The notes below the pieces were generated by a model. The model searched no databases. It was given only the letters and a program-made list of their open reading frames with translations, and was not told the origin of the DNA. Position numbers and translations under genes: made by a program. A DNA stretch of 36,561 nt. Origin: JAAYCU01 sp964642815 (GTDB lineage: Bacteria; Planctomycetota; Phycisphaerae; UBA1845; PWPN01). The stretch spans positions 1-36,561 of the forward strand of contig CAZXSA010000015.1 of the NCBI GenBank assembly GCA_964642815.1. Reading direction: 5' to 3'. This document shows positions 1-8,165 of the stretch, piece by piece (within the stretch, counting starts at the first letter, position 1; every line of letters begins with the position of its first letter).

Positions 1-2261
1 TCCAGCAATATTGTCCCACCAACCCGAAAGTCGCGGACTTGTACATGGAGTTCGTCGATGAATACCGGGCCGTGTTTCCGGAAATCAAGCAGTGGCATCT
101 TGGCGGCGACGAAAGCCGCATGCTCGGCCGCTGCCCGCGCTGTAAGGATAAAATCGATCAGCTTGGCGTGTCGCGACTGTACGTCGATCATGTCGGTGAA
201 ATCGCCCGTCGCGTCGCCGAGCGGGGCATTACCCCTTTGCTCTGGAGCGACATGCTCGAGCACCATCCGGAGGCCAGCGACCAGTTATCCAAAGACCTCA
301 AGATTGTCTATTGGAATTATCGCCTGTCGACCTGGCCACGGCCGTACGTTCTTCCCGTTTTCACAAAGCAGGGTTTTCCGGTTATCTGCGCTCCCGCGGT
401 ACGTGAAAGCAGCGATGGCACGGAACTGGCCGTCTATTACAAGGCCGTCCTGCCGGGCATGGAAGCCTTGATCCTCCGGGCCTACGCCGACGGCTGCCGC
501 GAAGTCATCACCACCAACTGGATGAAAGGCAGCCCGCATGAAAGCACGCATTACGGCCTCATTTACGCCGCCGCTCTTAGCTGGAACAAGGGAACCAGTC
601 GGGGAGACTTCCAGGAATGCTATGCCGAACGGACTTTCGGACTTAACGATCCACGGCTCTGCCTGTTGCACGAAAAGCTGAGCCTTTGGCTACCTTATGC
701 CGAACCGGTTCAGCGGCACATGGTCGACGGACTCGACCGGTTCAACCTCAGTGGCTTGCGCTTTCCTGAAAAATGGGCGCAATACACCCAACCGGACAAG
801 GAACCTGAGGTTCGCCGGCAATTGCGCGAGGGATTGCAGGCCGCATCCGACGCGCTGGCCCTGCTCGATCAGCTTCAACCGCAATGCACACGCGGCCGGC
901 GTGAGCTTGAAATCCTGCGCCTTTCCGCCGAGTGCATCGAGGCCAAGGCTCGTTTCGGCCTGGCCCTGCATGAAGGCCGGCAACTCGAGGCGGACGGGAC
1001 AAACGAGCAAATTCTAACTTGGTGTGCCCACCTGCCCGCGACCATCGGCAAGTGGCGGGCCGCCAAGGAAAAGCATCATCGCCTGCTCCTGCAAACCGGA
1101 TTCAAACCTTGCATCGATTTCCTTAACGAACTGATGTTTGAGCCGGCGGAAATCGAATTTCTTGAACAGATGGGCGACCGCCTGGCCGGCAAGATTGCCG
1201 AGGGGAAGAAACCCACACAGGTGGCCGTCGCTTTTCTCGACAATCCCGGCCCACCCTATCAACGTGGCTATGCTCACGGCCGAACCTTCCGCAAGGAAAT
1301 CAACGAGGCCGTCGAATTCTGGTGCCGAAAGCCAATGGACACCGCCGGTGAGAAGGTGTTATCCGCCAAAAGCCAGATGTTCAGTTACACCCTTGAGCAT
1401 TTCCCCTACATTATCCAGGAATTGCAGGGTATCGCCGACGGTGCGGGCAAATCTCTCGATGAGATTTTCTGGTTGAACATCTTTAACGCCGTTTATCGCG
1501 TGCGGGCCACCGAGGCCTGCTCGGCCGTCATCCGTCGCGGACCGGTGGGGGAACTGCATCTGGGCAAGACCACCGACGCCGACGAAAACCAGCGGAAAGT
1601 AACCCTCCTGCGACGGGTTCGCGACGGCAATCGCGATTTCCTTGTTCTTGGCTGGGTCGGCACGGTATGGGCCGAGATCGCCCTCACCCGTTCGGGACTG
1701 GCCATCGGAGCGAATTCCGCGCCGCCTCAGCCCGGCCAGACTGCCTTCGGCATCGGCCAGCATTTTGGTGCGTATCCGGTACTCTTCGAGGCCGACAACG
1801 TGGAACAGGCTGTCGCCGCTTTCGAGAAAATTCGCTTTGCCGGCAAAGGTCAGGTCTACGGACTTGCCGACGCGGCCGGTAACGCGGCTATTCTCGAAAA
1901 AACCGGGACCGCCCAAGGCGTGATTTATCTCCGCCCCGATCAGGACGGCATCATCGGCGTTAATGACTATCAGTCCGCCGCGATGCAAATCTATAACGCC
2001 GGTCGCGGCGAGGCCATAACCCTCAACTGCCGGCAACGCCGTGACGCCTTCCAGAAATGGCTGACCGCGACGACCGATTCCGCCGGACCGAAGGCAATCA
2101 TGCAACTGTTTTCCGAAGCGCCGCTGTGCCAGACGGGCCAAGTCGGCTTGATTACCGTGGACGCCGCGATCCTGTCGCCGGTCAGCGGCGAATTTCGCAT
2201 CACCGGCCTACCGCCGTCCAATCCTCAATATGTCACCTGGCGATTTAACGACCGGCCCTGA
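1..2261 (+). CDS. GH20-like hexosaminidase fused to a C45-type Ntn hydrolase (5' partial)
   Basis: The reading frame is open from base 3, so the N-terminus lies outside the window; the first visible residues (QQYCPTNPKVAD) fit the run-up to a GH20 active site. The motif WHLGGDES follows, with the Asp-Glu pair at 108-113, the catalytic pair of family 20 beta-N-acetylhexosaminidases. Just after it is a RCPRC pair of cysteines. The barrel remainder and a helical linker run to about 1230. From about 1236 the protein changes to a fold resembling peptidase family C45 (acyl-CoA:6-aminopenicillanate acyltransferase-like): GPPYQRGYAHGR, then IADGAGKSLDEIFWLN, then the presumptive nucleophile Cys at 1518-1520 in TEACSAV. 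Known C45 members self-cleave just before this Cys. Both halves lie in one uninterrupted frame. Substrates cannot be told. The nearest downstream gene converges on it. Fusion call is strong; exact activities are inferred. Confidence 0.75.
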   Translation, partial: QQYCPTNPKVADLYMEFVDEYRAVFPEIKQWHLGGDESRMLGRCPRCKDKIDQLGVSRLYVDHVGEIARRVAERGITPLLWSDMLEHHPEASDQLSKDLKIVYWNYRLSTWPRPYVLPVFTKQGFPVICAPAVRESSDGTELAVYYKAVLPGMEALILRAYADGCREVITTNWMKGSPHESTHYGLIYAAALSWNKGTSRGDFQECYAERTFGLNDPRLCLLHEKLSLWLPYAEPVQRHMVDGLDRFNLSGLRFPEKWAQYTQPDKEPEVRRQLREGLQAASDALALLDQLQPQCTRGRRELEILRLSAECIEAKARFGLALHEGRQLEADGTNEQILTWCAHLPATIGKWRAAKEKHHRLLLQTGFKPCIDFLNELMFEPAEIEFLEQMGDRLAGKIAEGKKPTQVAVAFLDNPGPPYQRGYAHGRTFRKEINEAVEFWCRKPMDTAGEKVLSAKSQMFSYTLEHFPYIIQELQGIADGAGKSLDEIFWLNIFNAVYRVRATEACSAVIRRGPVGELHLGKTTDADENQRKVTLLRRVRDGNRDFLVLGWVGTVWAEIALTRSGLAIGANSAPPQPGQTAFGIGQHFGAYPVLFEADNVEQAVAAFEKIRFAGKGQVYGLADAAGNAAILEKTGTAQGVIYLRPDQDGIIGVNDYQSAAMQIYNAGRGEAITLNCRQRRDAFQKWLTATTDSAGPKAIMQLFSEAPLCQTGQVGLITVDAAILSPVSGEFRITGLPPSNPQYVTWRFNDRP

Positions 2262-2310
2262 AACCCAGAAAATGCAAAGGTCATATACGCGACAATAGTC
2301 GAACCACTCA

Positions 2311-2895
2311 TTAACGCGGCCGGAGGTAATCCATATTAGTACCATCGTATGAGGCGACGCGCAGCAGTTTGATCTCGCTGATCCTCCATTCGCCGTCGCG
2401 CTTCACGAAAGTCAATTCCCATCGGGTAGGCAGCCGGTTCTGAGCGTAGCCACTGTAACGCACATCGCAGATCGCCTGAAAATCAACAATGGCCCGGCCG
2501 TCGGCTACCTCGACCCGGTGGAATTTCCAAACCGAGGCGGCATCCACCACCAATCGTTGAAGCTGCTGCTCGACCGCCTTGAGGAACGCCGCCCGGTCTC
2601 CGTAATGCGGATCGTGGAACTGCTCGTCCAGCACCTTGGCGATAAAACCCATGTCCGGCCGGTCGACGGCCTCGACTAATTCCTCGACCAATATCCGGAT
2701 TCGCTCCCGGTCGGTTTTCACGACCACTTGCAGAGCAATGAGCGCCGCGCAAACCGCCAGCGTGATCCATACCGCTCGCCGAGACCGGGGGGAAAAATAA
2801 CGACGATGAATGGCCAACATGATGGACAGGGTGACAAACTGGGCCATCAACATCAGCGACAAATCTTCAAGGAAAAATCGGGCGATGCGATCCAT
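2311..2895 (-). CDS. membrane-anchored NTF2-like protein, unknown function
   Basis: This is a 194-residue protein. Two hydrophobic stretches near the N-terminus (about residues 8-30 and 42-60) are separated by a short basic loop (HRRYFSPRSRRA), suggesting two membrane helices. The rest, about residues 65-194, alternates helix and strands and ends in RWELTFVKRDGEWRISEIKL, the typical last strands of an NTF2/SnoaL-like cone domain. No catalytic residues can be named, so a binding or scaffold role is as likely as an enzyme. AAGGGG seven bases before the ATG supports the start. It lies 53 bp downstream of the dihydrouridine synthase gene on the same strand and may be co-transcribed with it. Confidence 0.6.
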   Translation of the reverse strand: MDRIARFFLEDLSLMLMAQFVTLSIMLAIHRRYFSPRSRRAVWITLAVCAALIALQVVVKTDRERIRILVEELVEAVDRPDMGFIAKVLDEQFHDPHYGDRAAFLKAVEQQLQRLVVDAASVWKFHRVEVADGRAIVDFQAICDVRYSGYAQNRLPTRWELTFVKRDGEWRISEIKLLRVASYDGTNMDYLRPR

Positions 2896-2948
2896 ATTCA
2901 GACCCCTTCATCGAAAGGCAACAAGCATAGTGCGTCATGGATTTCCGG

Positions 2949-4007
2949 TCACGGCTCCGCCCCGGCGGCCACCAGATCGCCCGGCCCGGTTTTTCGCCTG
3001 CTGGCCGGCCAATCCTTGCCCGGATCGTACCATTCGGCGAGCAGTGCGCCGACCTGCTCGGGATTTTTCACTTTGATAAAGGCCTCACGCACCGCCGGCC
3101 CGCAAGGGTGCAATTCGCTGTACTTGATGCCGAACTTGCGCATGATTCGCCCGGCCCGATGACGGCCGTACAATTCGATCAGCCACTCGAAATGCCGACC
3201 GACGGTCACCCCCTGTTCCGCAACGGTCGGAGGCTCGGGCAAGGGTTGACCGGCCAGCAAGGCCCGGCAATCCTCGAAAATCCACGGGTTCCCAATGCAC
3301 CCGCGAGCCAAGGTCACCCCGTCCACCCCGGTCTGTTCCAGCATCCGCATAACGTCGTCGGCCGTAAACAAATCGCCGCTACCCAGCACGACGCGATCAC
3401 CCACATGCTTTTTCACCCGGGCCAGAAACGACCAGTCGCTCGGCCCCACATACCGTTGCCGCACGGTACGGCCGTGAACCGTTACCGCATCGACCCCGAG
3501 CGTAAACGCCCCATCCAGAATCGTCAGAAAATCCCGCTCGCTGGCGACCGTATCATCCATGCCCCGACGCAGCTTGACCATCATCGGCCGTCGTCCCGCG
3601 ACCGCCTCATGAACCGCTCGGATGATCTCCAGCGCCTTTTGCGGTTGAGAAAGGAGATAACCGCCCCGACACCGACCAAGCACCTTGCGCACCGGACATC
3701 CGAAATTGATATCCACGCAATCGTACCCTGCCTCGACCAATTCATGAGCCGCTCGGGCGAACCCCGCCGGCTCGGCCCCCATCAACTGCCCGCCGACCGG
3801 ATGATCGTCCGCCGCCACCCGGGCGATCGCCCGCTGCTTTTTCCCCGGCCGCAAGACGATCTCGTCGAGCACCACTTCGTTCAACGTGAATCCGGCCCCG
3901 TGCAGCCGGGCCACGCGGCGCATGGCCAAATCGCTGTAACCGCTCAACGCCGCCTGCACGACCGGAAAGTCGAGTTCCAATGAACCGATGCTCAGCATGT
4001 ACTCCAT
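2949..4007 (-). CDS. dusB: tRNA-dihydrouridine synthase (DusB-like)
   Basis: FMN-dependent reduction of uridine to dihydrouridine in the tRNA D-loop, a cytoplasmic housekeeping function. With the start used here the protein has 352 residues, normal for the family. Visible hallmarks are the N-terminal FMN-barrel strand (FPVVQAALSGYSDLAMR), the NFGCPVRKV motif at residues 101-109 with the proposed catalytic Cys104, the VKLRRG strand, the TVHGRT motif and the GSGDLFTADD / GVTLARGCIGNPWIF phosphate-binding segments. The open frame continues upstream to 4163, but those residues do not resemble Dus and run into the divergent leader. ATG at 4007 or 3998 are the plausible starts; 3998 has GGAG three bases upstream and 4007 has no clear ribosome site. 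The choice of DusB among Dus subfamilies is less certain. Confidence 0.9.
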   Translation of the reverse strand: MEYMLSIGSLELDFPVVQAALSGYSDLAMRRVARLHGAGFTLNEVVLDEIVLRPGKKQRAIARVAADDHPVGGQLMGAEPAGFARAAHELVEAGYDCVDINFGCPVRKVLGRCRGGYLLSQPQKALEIIRAVHEAVAGRRPMMVKLRRGMDDTVASERDFLTILDGAFTLGVDAVTVHGRTVRQRYVGPSDWSFLARVKKHVGDRVVLGSGDLFTADDVMRMLEQTGVDGVTLARGCIGNPWIFEDCRALLAGQPLPEPPTVAEQGVTVGRHFEWLIELYGRHRAGRIMRKFGIKYSELHPCGPAVREAFIKVKNPEQVGALLAEWYDPGKDWPASRRKTGPGDLVAAGAEP

Positions 4008-4080
4008 CTTATGAATATTTCCAGCCGGCGAAAAGCGGGACACGTTCCGGATCACGCATCGCGTCTGCCCCGCAGCGCTG

Positions 4081-4093
4081 GCGAGAATCTCGC
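4081..4093. promoter_or_regulatory. 13-bp palindrome between divergent genes
   Basis: GCGAGA-A-TCTCGC is a perfect inverted repeat with a single-base centre, in the 180-bp gap between dusB (minus) and the GH-D hydrolase (plus). It could be a repressor or activator site for the hydrolase. No clear -35/-10 pair is visible, and a chance palindrome in GC-rich DNA is possible. Confidence 0.25.
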
Positions 4094-4187
4094 GCAGAGA
4101 CGCCGAGAAGCGGAGATTCGATGCTTCTGTTTGCTCGACAATCAAACGGTGGACGTCTACCATAAGCGAAACAATGGGAGGAATCGA

Positions 4188-6050
4188 ATGTGCGATCTAC
4201 GTGACCGTAAACCTTCTCAACCCTATCGCGGCGGGTCGAATTTCTCTGTTTGGGCTCGGGTTAACTCACTGCGCATGCTCCGCGCGGCGGTGGTTTTAAC
4301 GGCTACGCTGTATGTTATGACCCAGGCATTGCCGGCGGCGGAGATCGCGACTGCCCCGGCCCCCGTGTCGTCGGTTCTCCGCGAGCCTATCGCGGTTTAC
4401 AACAACTGGTCAGCCTATGATGAGCTGTCGGATAACGTCGAACTGACCGAGGAACTGGCCTTACGTCAACTTCATGAAATCCTTCGCCTCCGCAAGGCTG
4501 GGGTGCGGATGGATTACTACCTCATGGACGCCTTCTGGTACGATCCCAAGGGTGGCTACCGGACCTTTCGACAGCCGCACTGGCCGGACGGGCCGGATCG
4601 ATGGTTGGCCGAGTGCCGGGCGGCGGGACTCAAGCCCGGTCTGTGGCTGGCGTGTAATGTGCGGAGTAAGCTCGAACTGGTCCCCGAATGGGAATCCTCG
4701 CTCACCGCCGAACGTACGGCCATGTGTATGTTCGAGGGCGGTTTTCTCGATCATTTCATGGAGACACTGCAACTGTGGTATGACCGCGGCGTGCGTCTGT
4801 TCAAATTCGACTTCGCTCGCTTCAGCGCCGCGACCCCGGCCGCCGCGGCCCGGATGACCGCCGCCGAGATCGAAGAGGCCAACGCCGAAGCCCTGCGCGC
4901 CGCCCTGCGGCAGTTTCGCCGGCGAAACCCGGACGCCTTATTCGCGGCGTTCAACGGCTTCGGCGGCCAAATCAAAGGCACGTTCTATCCGATCGAGCAA
5001 ACGGTCGATCGACGATGGTTGCAGGTTTTCGATACGCTCTACTGCGGCGATCCGCGTCCGTCAGACGTGCCCACGTTCAACTTCTGGCGTTCCAAGGACA
5101 TCTATAGCGATCACATGGTCCGCTATTACGAGGCCAACGGCATCCCCCTCGAACGTATCGACAACACGGGGTTCATGGTGGGAACCACCGGAACCTGCTA
5201 CCGCCGCGGTACGGAGGCATGGGAAGGCATGGCGATCCTCGAACACGCCCGGGGCGGCTGGTTGAACCAATATTACGGAAACCTCGAACTGCTGGATGAG
5301 CAAAAGGCCGCCTGGTTCGCCAAGGTGCAACGCCTGTTTTTCCCGCTATTGAGCGAAGGGCGAACCACCACCTTCGGCGGGCTGCCCGGCCGGGGCGAAC
5401 CCTATGGCTTCATCAATGCGAATGCCACCGGCGCTGTCTGCACCGTGGTTAACCCGTCGCAGGGGTTCACCTCCGTCAAGCTTCCGCTGGCCCAGCTTGC
5501 CGAAGGGACCAACCCCCACGGACGTCTGCTTTTTACCGATGCCGGTTTTCACCCCGTCTTGGAAGCAACCGAGATTCGCCTCGGCCCCGAACAGATGGCC
5601 GTCGTGGGTTTCGGAGAATATGCCCGGGACGAATGGAATCTCGGCACGGGCGAGGATATTCGCATTCCGCTGGCGTCCGAACGACTCACCGTAACGGTTA
5701 TCTCGTCCCAGCCTAACGAGATTCGCGGGGAAACCCGCGCCCTGCCCGGACATAACCTGCGGGTTTTTCTTCGCCAGAGCAAGGACGGATTGCCCCTGCG
5801 CATGTCCGGCGGCCCTCCTCCGAACGGCAAACCGCTTGATACTCTCCTGGTACTCGAAGTGCGCCAAGCCGGGCATGTCTTGCCCCTGCGTACGCAATAC
5901 GGCAAGGCAATATGGAGCGGCCTGTCCTGGGCCAGCGGCGAGGTGCCCGCCGACGCCCTCGATGCGAGTCAACCTGTCATCATCACCGGCTCAACAACCG
6001 CATCCGGCTCGCCCACGTTGCAGCTTGAATGTTTTGGCGTCCAGTATTGA
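4188..6050 (+). CDS. exported clan GH-D (GH36/GH27-like) glycoside hydrolase
   Basis: A 620-residue protein, probably acting on alpha-galactosides outside the cytoplasm. Start chosen at ATG 4188 because GGGAGGA sits five bases upstream; the frame is open further up to 4011 but without signal. A hydrophobic segment at residues 31-50 ending LPAAE looks like a signal peptide with a long N-region (an alternative start at 4275 would give a short one). The TIM barrel begins near residue 66: MDYYLMDAFWYDP (108-120), GLKPGLWLACN (147-157), then LFKFDFAR (204-211), where Asp208 matches the KxD nucleophile position of GH36/GH27. The second catalytic Asp may lie in YCGDPRPSD (285-293), but this is not certain. 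The C-terminal ~200 residues are beta-rich. The KFDF form and an uncertain acid/base make it a divergent member. It is divergent from dusB. Confidence 0.72.
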   Translation: MCDLRDRKPSQPYRGGSNFSVWARVNSLRMLRAAVVLTATLYVMTQALPAAEIATAPAPVSSVLREPIAVYNNWSAYDELSDNVELTEELALRQLHEILRLRKAGVRMDYYLMDAFWYDPKGGYRTFRQPHWPDGPDRWLAECRAAGLKPGLWLACNVRSKLELVPEWESSLTAERTAMCMFEGGFLDHFMETLQLWYDRGVRLFKFDFARFSAATPAAAARMTAAEIEEANAEALRAALRQFRRRNPDALFAAFNGFGGQIKGTFYPIEQTVDRRWLQVFDTLYCGDPRPSDVPTFNFWRSKDIYSDHMVRYYEANGIPLERIDNTGFMVGTTGTCYRRGTEAWEGMAILEHARGGWLNQYYGNLELLDEQKAAWFAKVQRLFFPLLSEGRTTTFGGLPGRGEPYGFINANATGAVCTVVNPSQGFTSVKLPLAQLAEGTNPHGRLLFTDAGFHPVLEATEIRLGPEQMAVVGFGEYARDEWNLGTGEDIRIPLASERLTVTVISSQPNEIRGETRALPGHNLRVFLRQSKDGLPLRMSGGPPPNGKPLDTLLVLEVRQAGHVLPLRTQYGKAIWSGLSWASGEVPADALDASQPVIITGSTTASGSPTLQLECFGVQY

Positions 6051-6165
6051 CCGTCCGCTCAAAGTCGCACAAGGATTCTCACCATGGAAGCGTGGAGACG
6101 CTATGCCGGATTTCGACTCGGCGGAAGATCCTTTTTCACGCGCCAAGTTGATTAAAAGAGCGGGT

Positions 6166-7434
6166 TTACTCGTGGCGAAGGGCGACGATGGGGTCGAGGT
6201 TGGCGGCCCGGATAGCCGGGTAGATTCCGAACACGATACCGACGGCCATGCTGATGCCCACCGAAAGGATGATGCTATGCGGAGTCACGATCGTGGGCAT
6301 GCCCGCGAAATAAGTGACCAGAGCGGGAATCAGCACGCCGACGGCCACGCCGATCAGCCCGCCGATCATCGAAAGCACGATCGTCTCGACCAGAAATTGC
6401 CCAACAATCTGCAACCGTTTCGCCCCAATGGCCCGGCGGATGCCAATTTCGCGGGTGCGTTCGGTCACCGAGGCAAGCATGATGTTCATAATCCCGATCC
6501 CGCCGACGAGCAGACTGATGCCGGCGATCGACCCAAGAACGATATTGAAGGTACGCTTGGTGGACTCCGCCTGGCGCAGCAGAGCCAAAGGCACGCTCAT
6601 CTGGTAATCCTTTTTCTTGTGGGAACGGTCGAGCATGTGGGCGATGCCGGCGGCCACGGGCTCCACGTCATCCACCGAACGCACCTGGACAATCAACTGA
6701 TGCAGTTCAACTCGCTCGCGTATGCGCGCACCGGCCGTGCGGCGCGTGTTAATGTCCCCGAAGCGCTCCCGGACCACGTCGAGAGGAGCGTAGGCATCGA
6801 TTTGCTCGTCCGGGGTCTGAACCCCGCCGGCCTGGGCCTCCTCGCTCTGAACAATACCGATCACCTCGAAATATTCGCCGCCGATACGCAGCAATTGCCC
6901 GATCGTATGCTCCGTGGCCAACAGTCGGCGGGCCCCGAATTCCGTCAGCACCACCACGCTGGCCCGGCCTTCCACATCCTCGGGCAGCAACACGCGACCG
7001 GCGATCACCGGACGCCGCACCAGTTGAAACCAGTCAGGAACGGTGCCCACCAGGCGTAACTCCAGGCTCTTGTCCCCGAGGCGGCTTTCCTTGCGGATCA
7101 ACTTGACCGGAACGGTATGCTCGACCGAGGGAAAGGATTGGCGGATCCTCGTTTCGTCGTCATAAAGCAACCCGTAGATGCTCATGTGCGAATGGGTGCT
7201 CGAGGTGGCTTCATCCTCCACCGCCTGCATCGTCGTAATAATGATATTGTTACTCCCGAGCTTACGAATCTGCTCGAGGGCCTCGACACTCGCCCCCTCG
7301 CCGACGGCCAGCATGGCCACCACGCTGCCCACGCCGAAAACCACGCCCAACATGGTCAGAAAGCTGCGGAGCTTGTGCAGCAAAAGGTTCTTGATCCCCA
7401 ACCCGATATTGCGGATGATCCTTACCCTGCGCAT
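6166..7434 (-). CDS. MacB-type ABC transporter permease
   Basis: A 422-residue permease of the MacB/FtsX family. It has an N-terminal membrane helix (about 24-45, FLTMLGVVFGVGSVVAMLAV), a periplasmic MacB_PCD-type domain (about 50-285) and three helices in the C-terminal FtsX domain. The family hallmark TEREIGIRRAIGAK-like stretch is present (here VTERTREIGIRRAIGAKR) and the protein ends AIRAANLDPIVALRHE, as is typical. These proteins transmit force mechanically to a periplasmic adaptor and export peptides, lipids or antibiotics through a TolC channel. Here the ATPase is a separate gene upstream whose 3' end overlaps this gene's start by 13 bp, so translation is probably coupled. It is the last gene of the four-gene operon. 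The exported substrate is unknown. Confidence 0.92.
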   Translation of the reverse strand: MRRVRIIRNIGLGIKNLLLHKLRSFLTMLGVVFGVGSVVAMLAVGEGASVEALEQIRKLGSNNIIITTMQAVEDEATSSTHSHMSIYGLLYDDETRIRQSFPSVEHTVPVKLIRKESRLGDKSLELRLVGTVPDWFQLVRRPVIAGRVLLPEDVEGRASVVVLTEFGARRLLATEHTIGQLLRIGGEYFEVIGIVQSEEAQAGGVQTPDEQIDAYAPLDVVRERFGDINTRRTAGARIRERVELHQLIVQVRSVDDVEPVAAGIAHMLDRSHKKKDYQMSVPLALLRQAESTKRTFNIVLGSIAGISLLVGGIGIMNIMLASVTERTREIGIRRAIGAKRLQIVGQFLVETIVLSMIGGLIGVAVGVLIPALVTYFAGMPTIVTPHSIILSVGISMAVGIVFGIYPAIRAANLDPIVALRHE

Positions 7435-8165
7435 CCGTCGTCCCCTTCGATCCGTTCAACCAGGCCGTCGCGCAGATGCAGCCGTCGACCCGCGTATTCG
7501 GCGATCTCGTTTTCATGGGTGACCATGATGATCGTTTTACCCTGTTCGTTGAGTTCGGTAAGCAAGTGCATGATCTGCGTACCGGTGGCCGAGTCCAGAT
7601 TGCCGGTAGGCTCGTCGGCCAACAGAATGGGCGGATCGTTGGCCAGGGCCCGGGCGATCGCCACCCGCTGCTGCTGCCCCCCGGAGAGCTCGCTGGGTTT
7701 GTGTTGGAGGCGCGTGCCAAGGTTCACGCGATCGGCCAATTCGGCGGCCAGGGCGGCACTGCGCCCGGCCTCGTAACCCAGGTAAAATAACGGCAATTCA
7801 ATGTTCTCTTGCACCGTTAATTGGGGAATCAGGTTGAAACTCTGGAAAATAAAACCCAGGTGCCGCAACCGAAACTCGCTTAATTGATCGTCGTCCAGTT
7901 GGCCAACGTCCCCCCCTTCCAGAATATAGTGACCCGAACTGGGACGATCGAGACAGCCAAGGAGGTTCAGCATGGTGCTCTTACCGGATCCGCTGGGTCC
8001 CATGATGGCCCAGAAGCTGCCGCGCTCGAAGGCAATCGATACGCCGGCCAGGGCACTGACCTGTTGCGTGCCCATCTGATAGACCTTGGTGACATCCCGA
8101 AACTCCGCCACAAGGGAAGGATGGGATAACGATTCGACGTGCGTATCGGGACCGGTGGAGGTCAT
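7422..8165 (-). CDS. MacB/LolD-type ABC transporter ATP-binding protein
   Basis: A 247-residue ATPase subunit that powers the MacB-type permease. Walker A GPSGSGKST is at 56-64, the signature LSGGQQQR at 160-167, Walker B ILLADEPTGNLD at 180-191, with an H-loop in MVTHENEIAEYA. The family-specific DEPTGNLD and FIFQSFNLIP segments place it with LolD/MacB ATPases. The start at 8165 is preferred: it gives the canonical N-terminus and an ATGA overlap of four bases with the stop of the upstream adaptor gene. The frame extends to 8486 but that part is antisense-like low-complexity Arg/Gly sequence inside the adaptor gene. Confidence 0.94.
   Translation of the reverse strand: MTSTGPDTHVESLSHPSLVAEFRDVTKVYQMGTQQVSALAGVSIAFERGSFWAIMGPSGSGKSTMLNLLGCLDRPSSGHYILEGGDVGQLDDDQLSEFRLRHLGFIFQSFNLIPQLTVQENIELPLFYLGYEAGRSAALAAELADRVNLGTRLQHKPSELSGGQQQRVAIARALANDPPILLADEPTGNLDSATGTQIMHLLTELNEQGKTIIMVTHENEIAEYAGRRLHLRDGLVERIEGDDGCAG

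Noticed and set aside
4008..4187. Long upstream extensions of dusB (to 4163) and of the GH-D hydrolase (to 4011), which would make the two genes overlap head to head.
   Set aside because: The extra residues match neither family, and a good ribosome site at 4176-4182 fixes the hydrolase start; the region is better read as a divergent promoter.
6084..6155. A 23-codon frame after an AAGGA in the gap between convergent genes.
   Set aside because: Very short, no promoter or conservation evidence, and located between convergent gene ends; probably chance.
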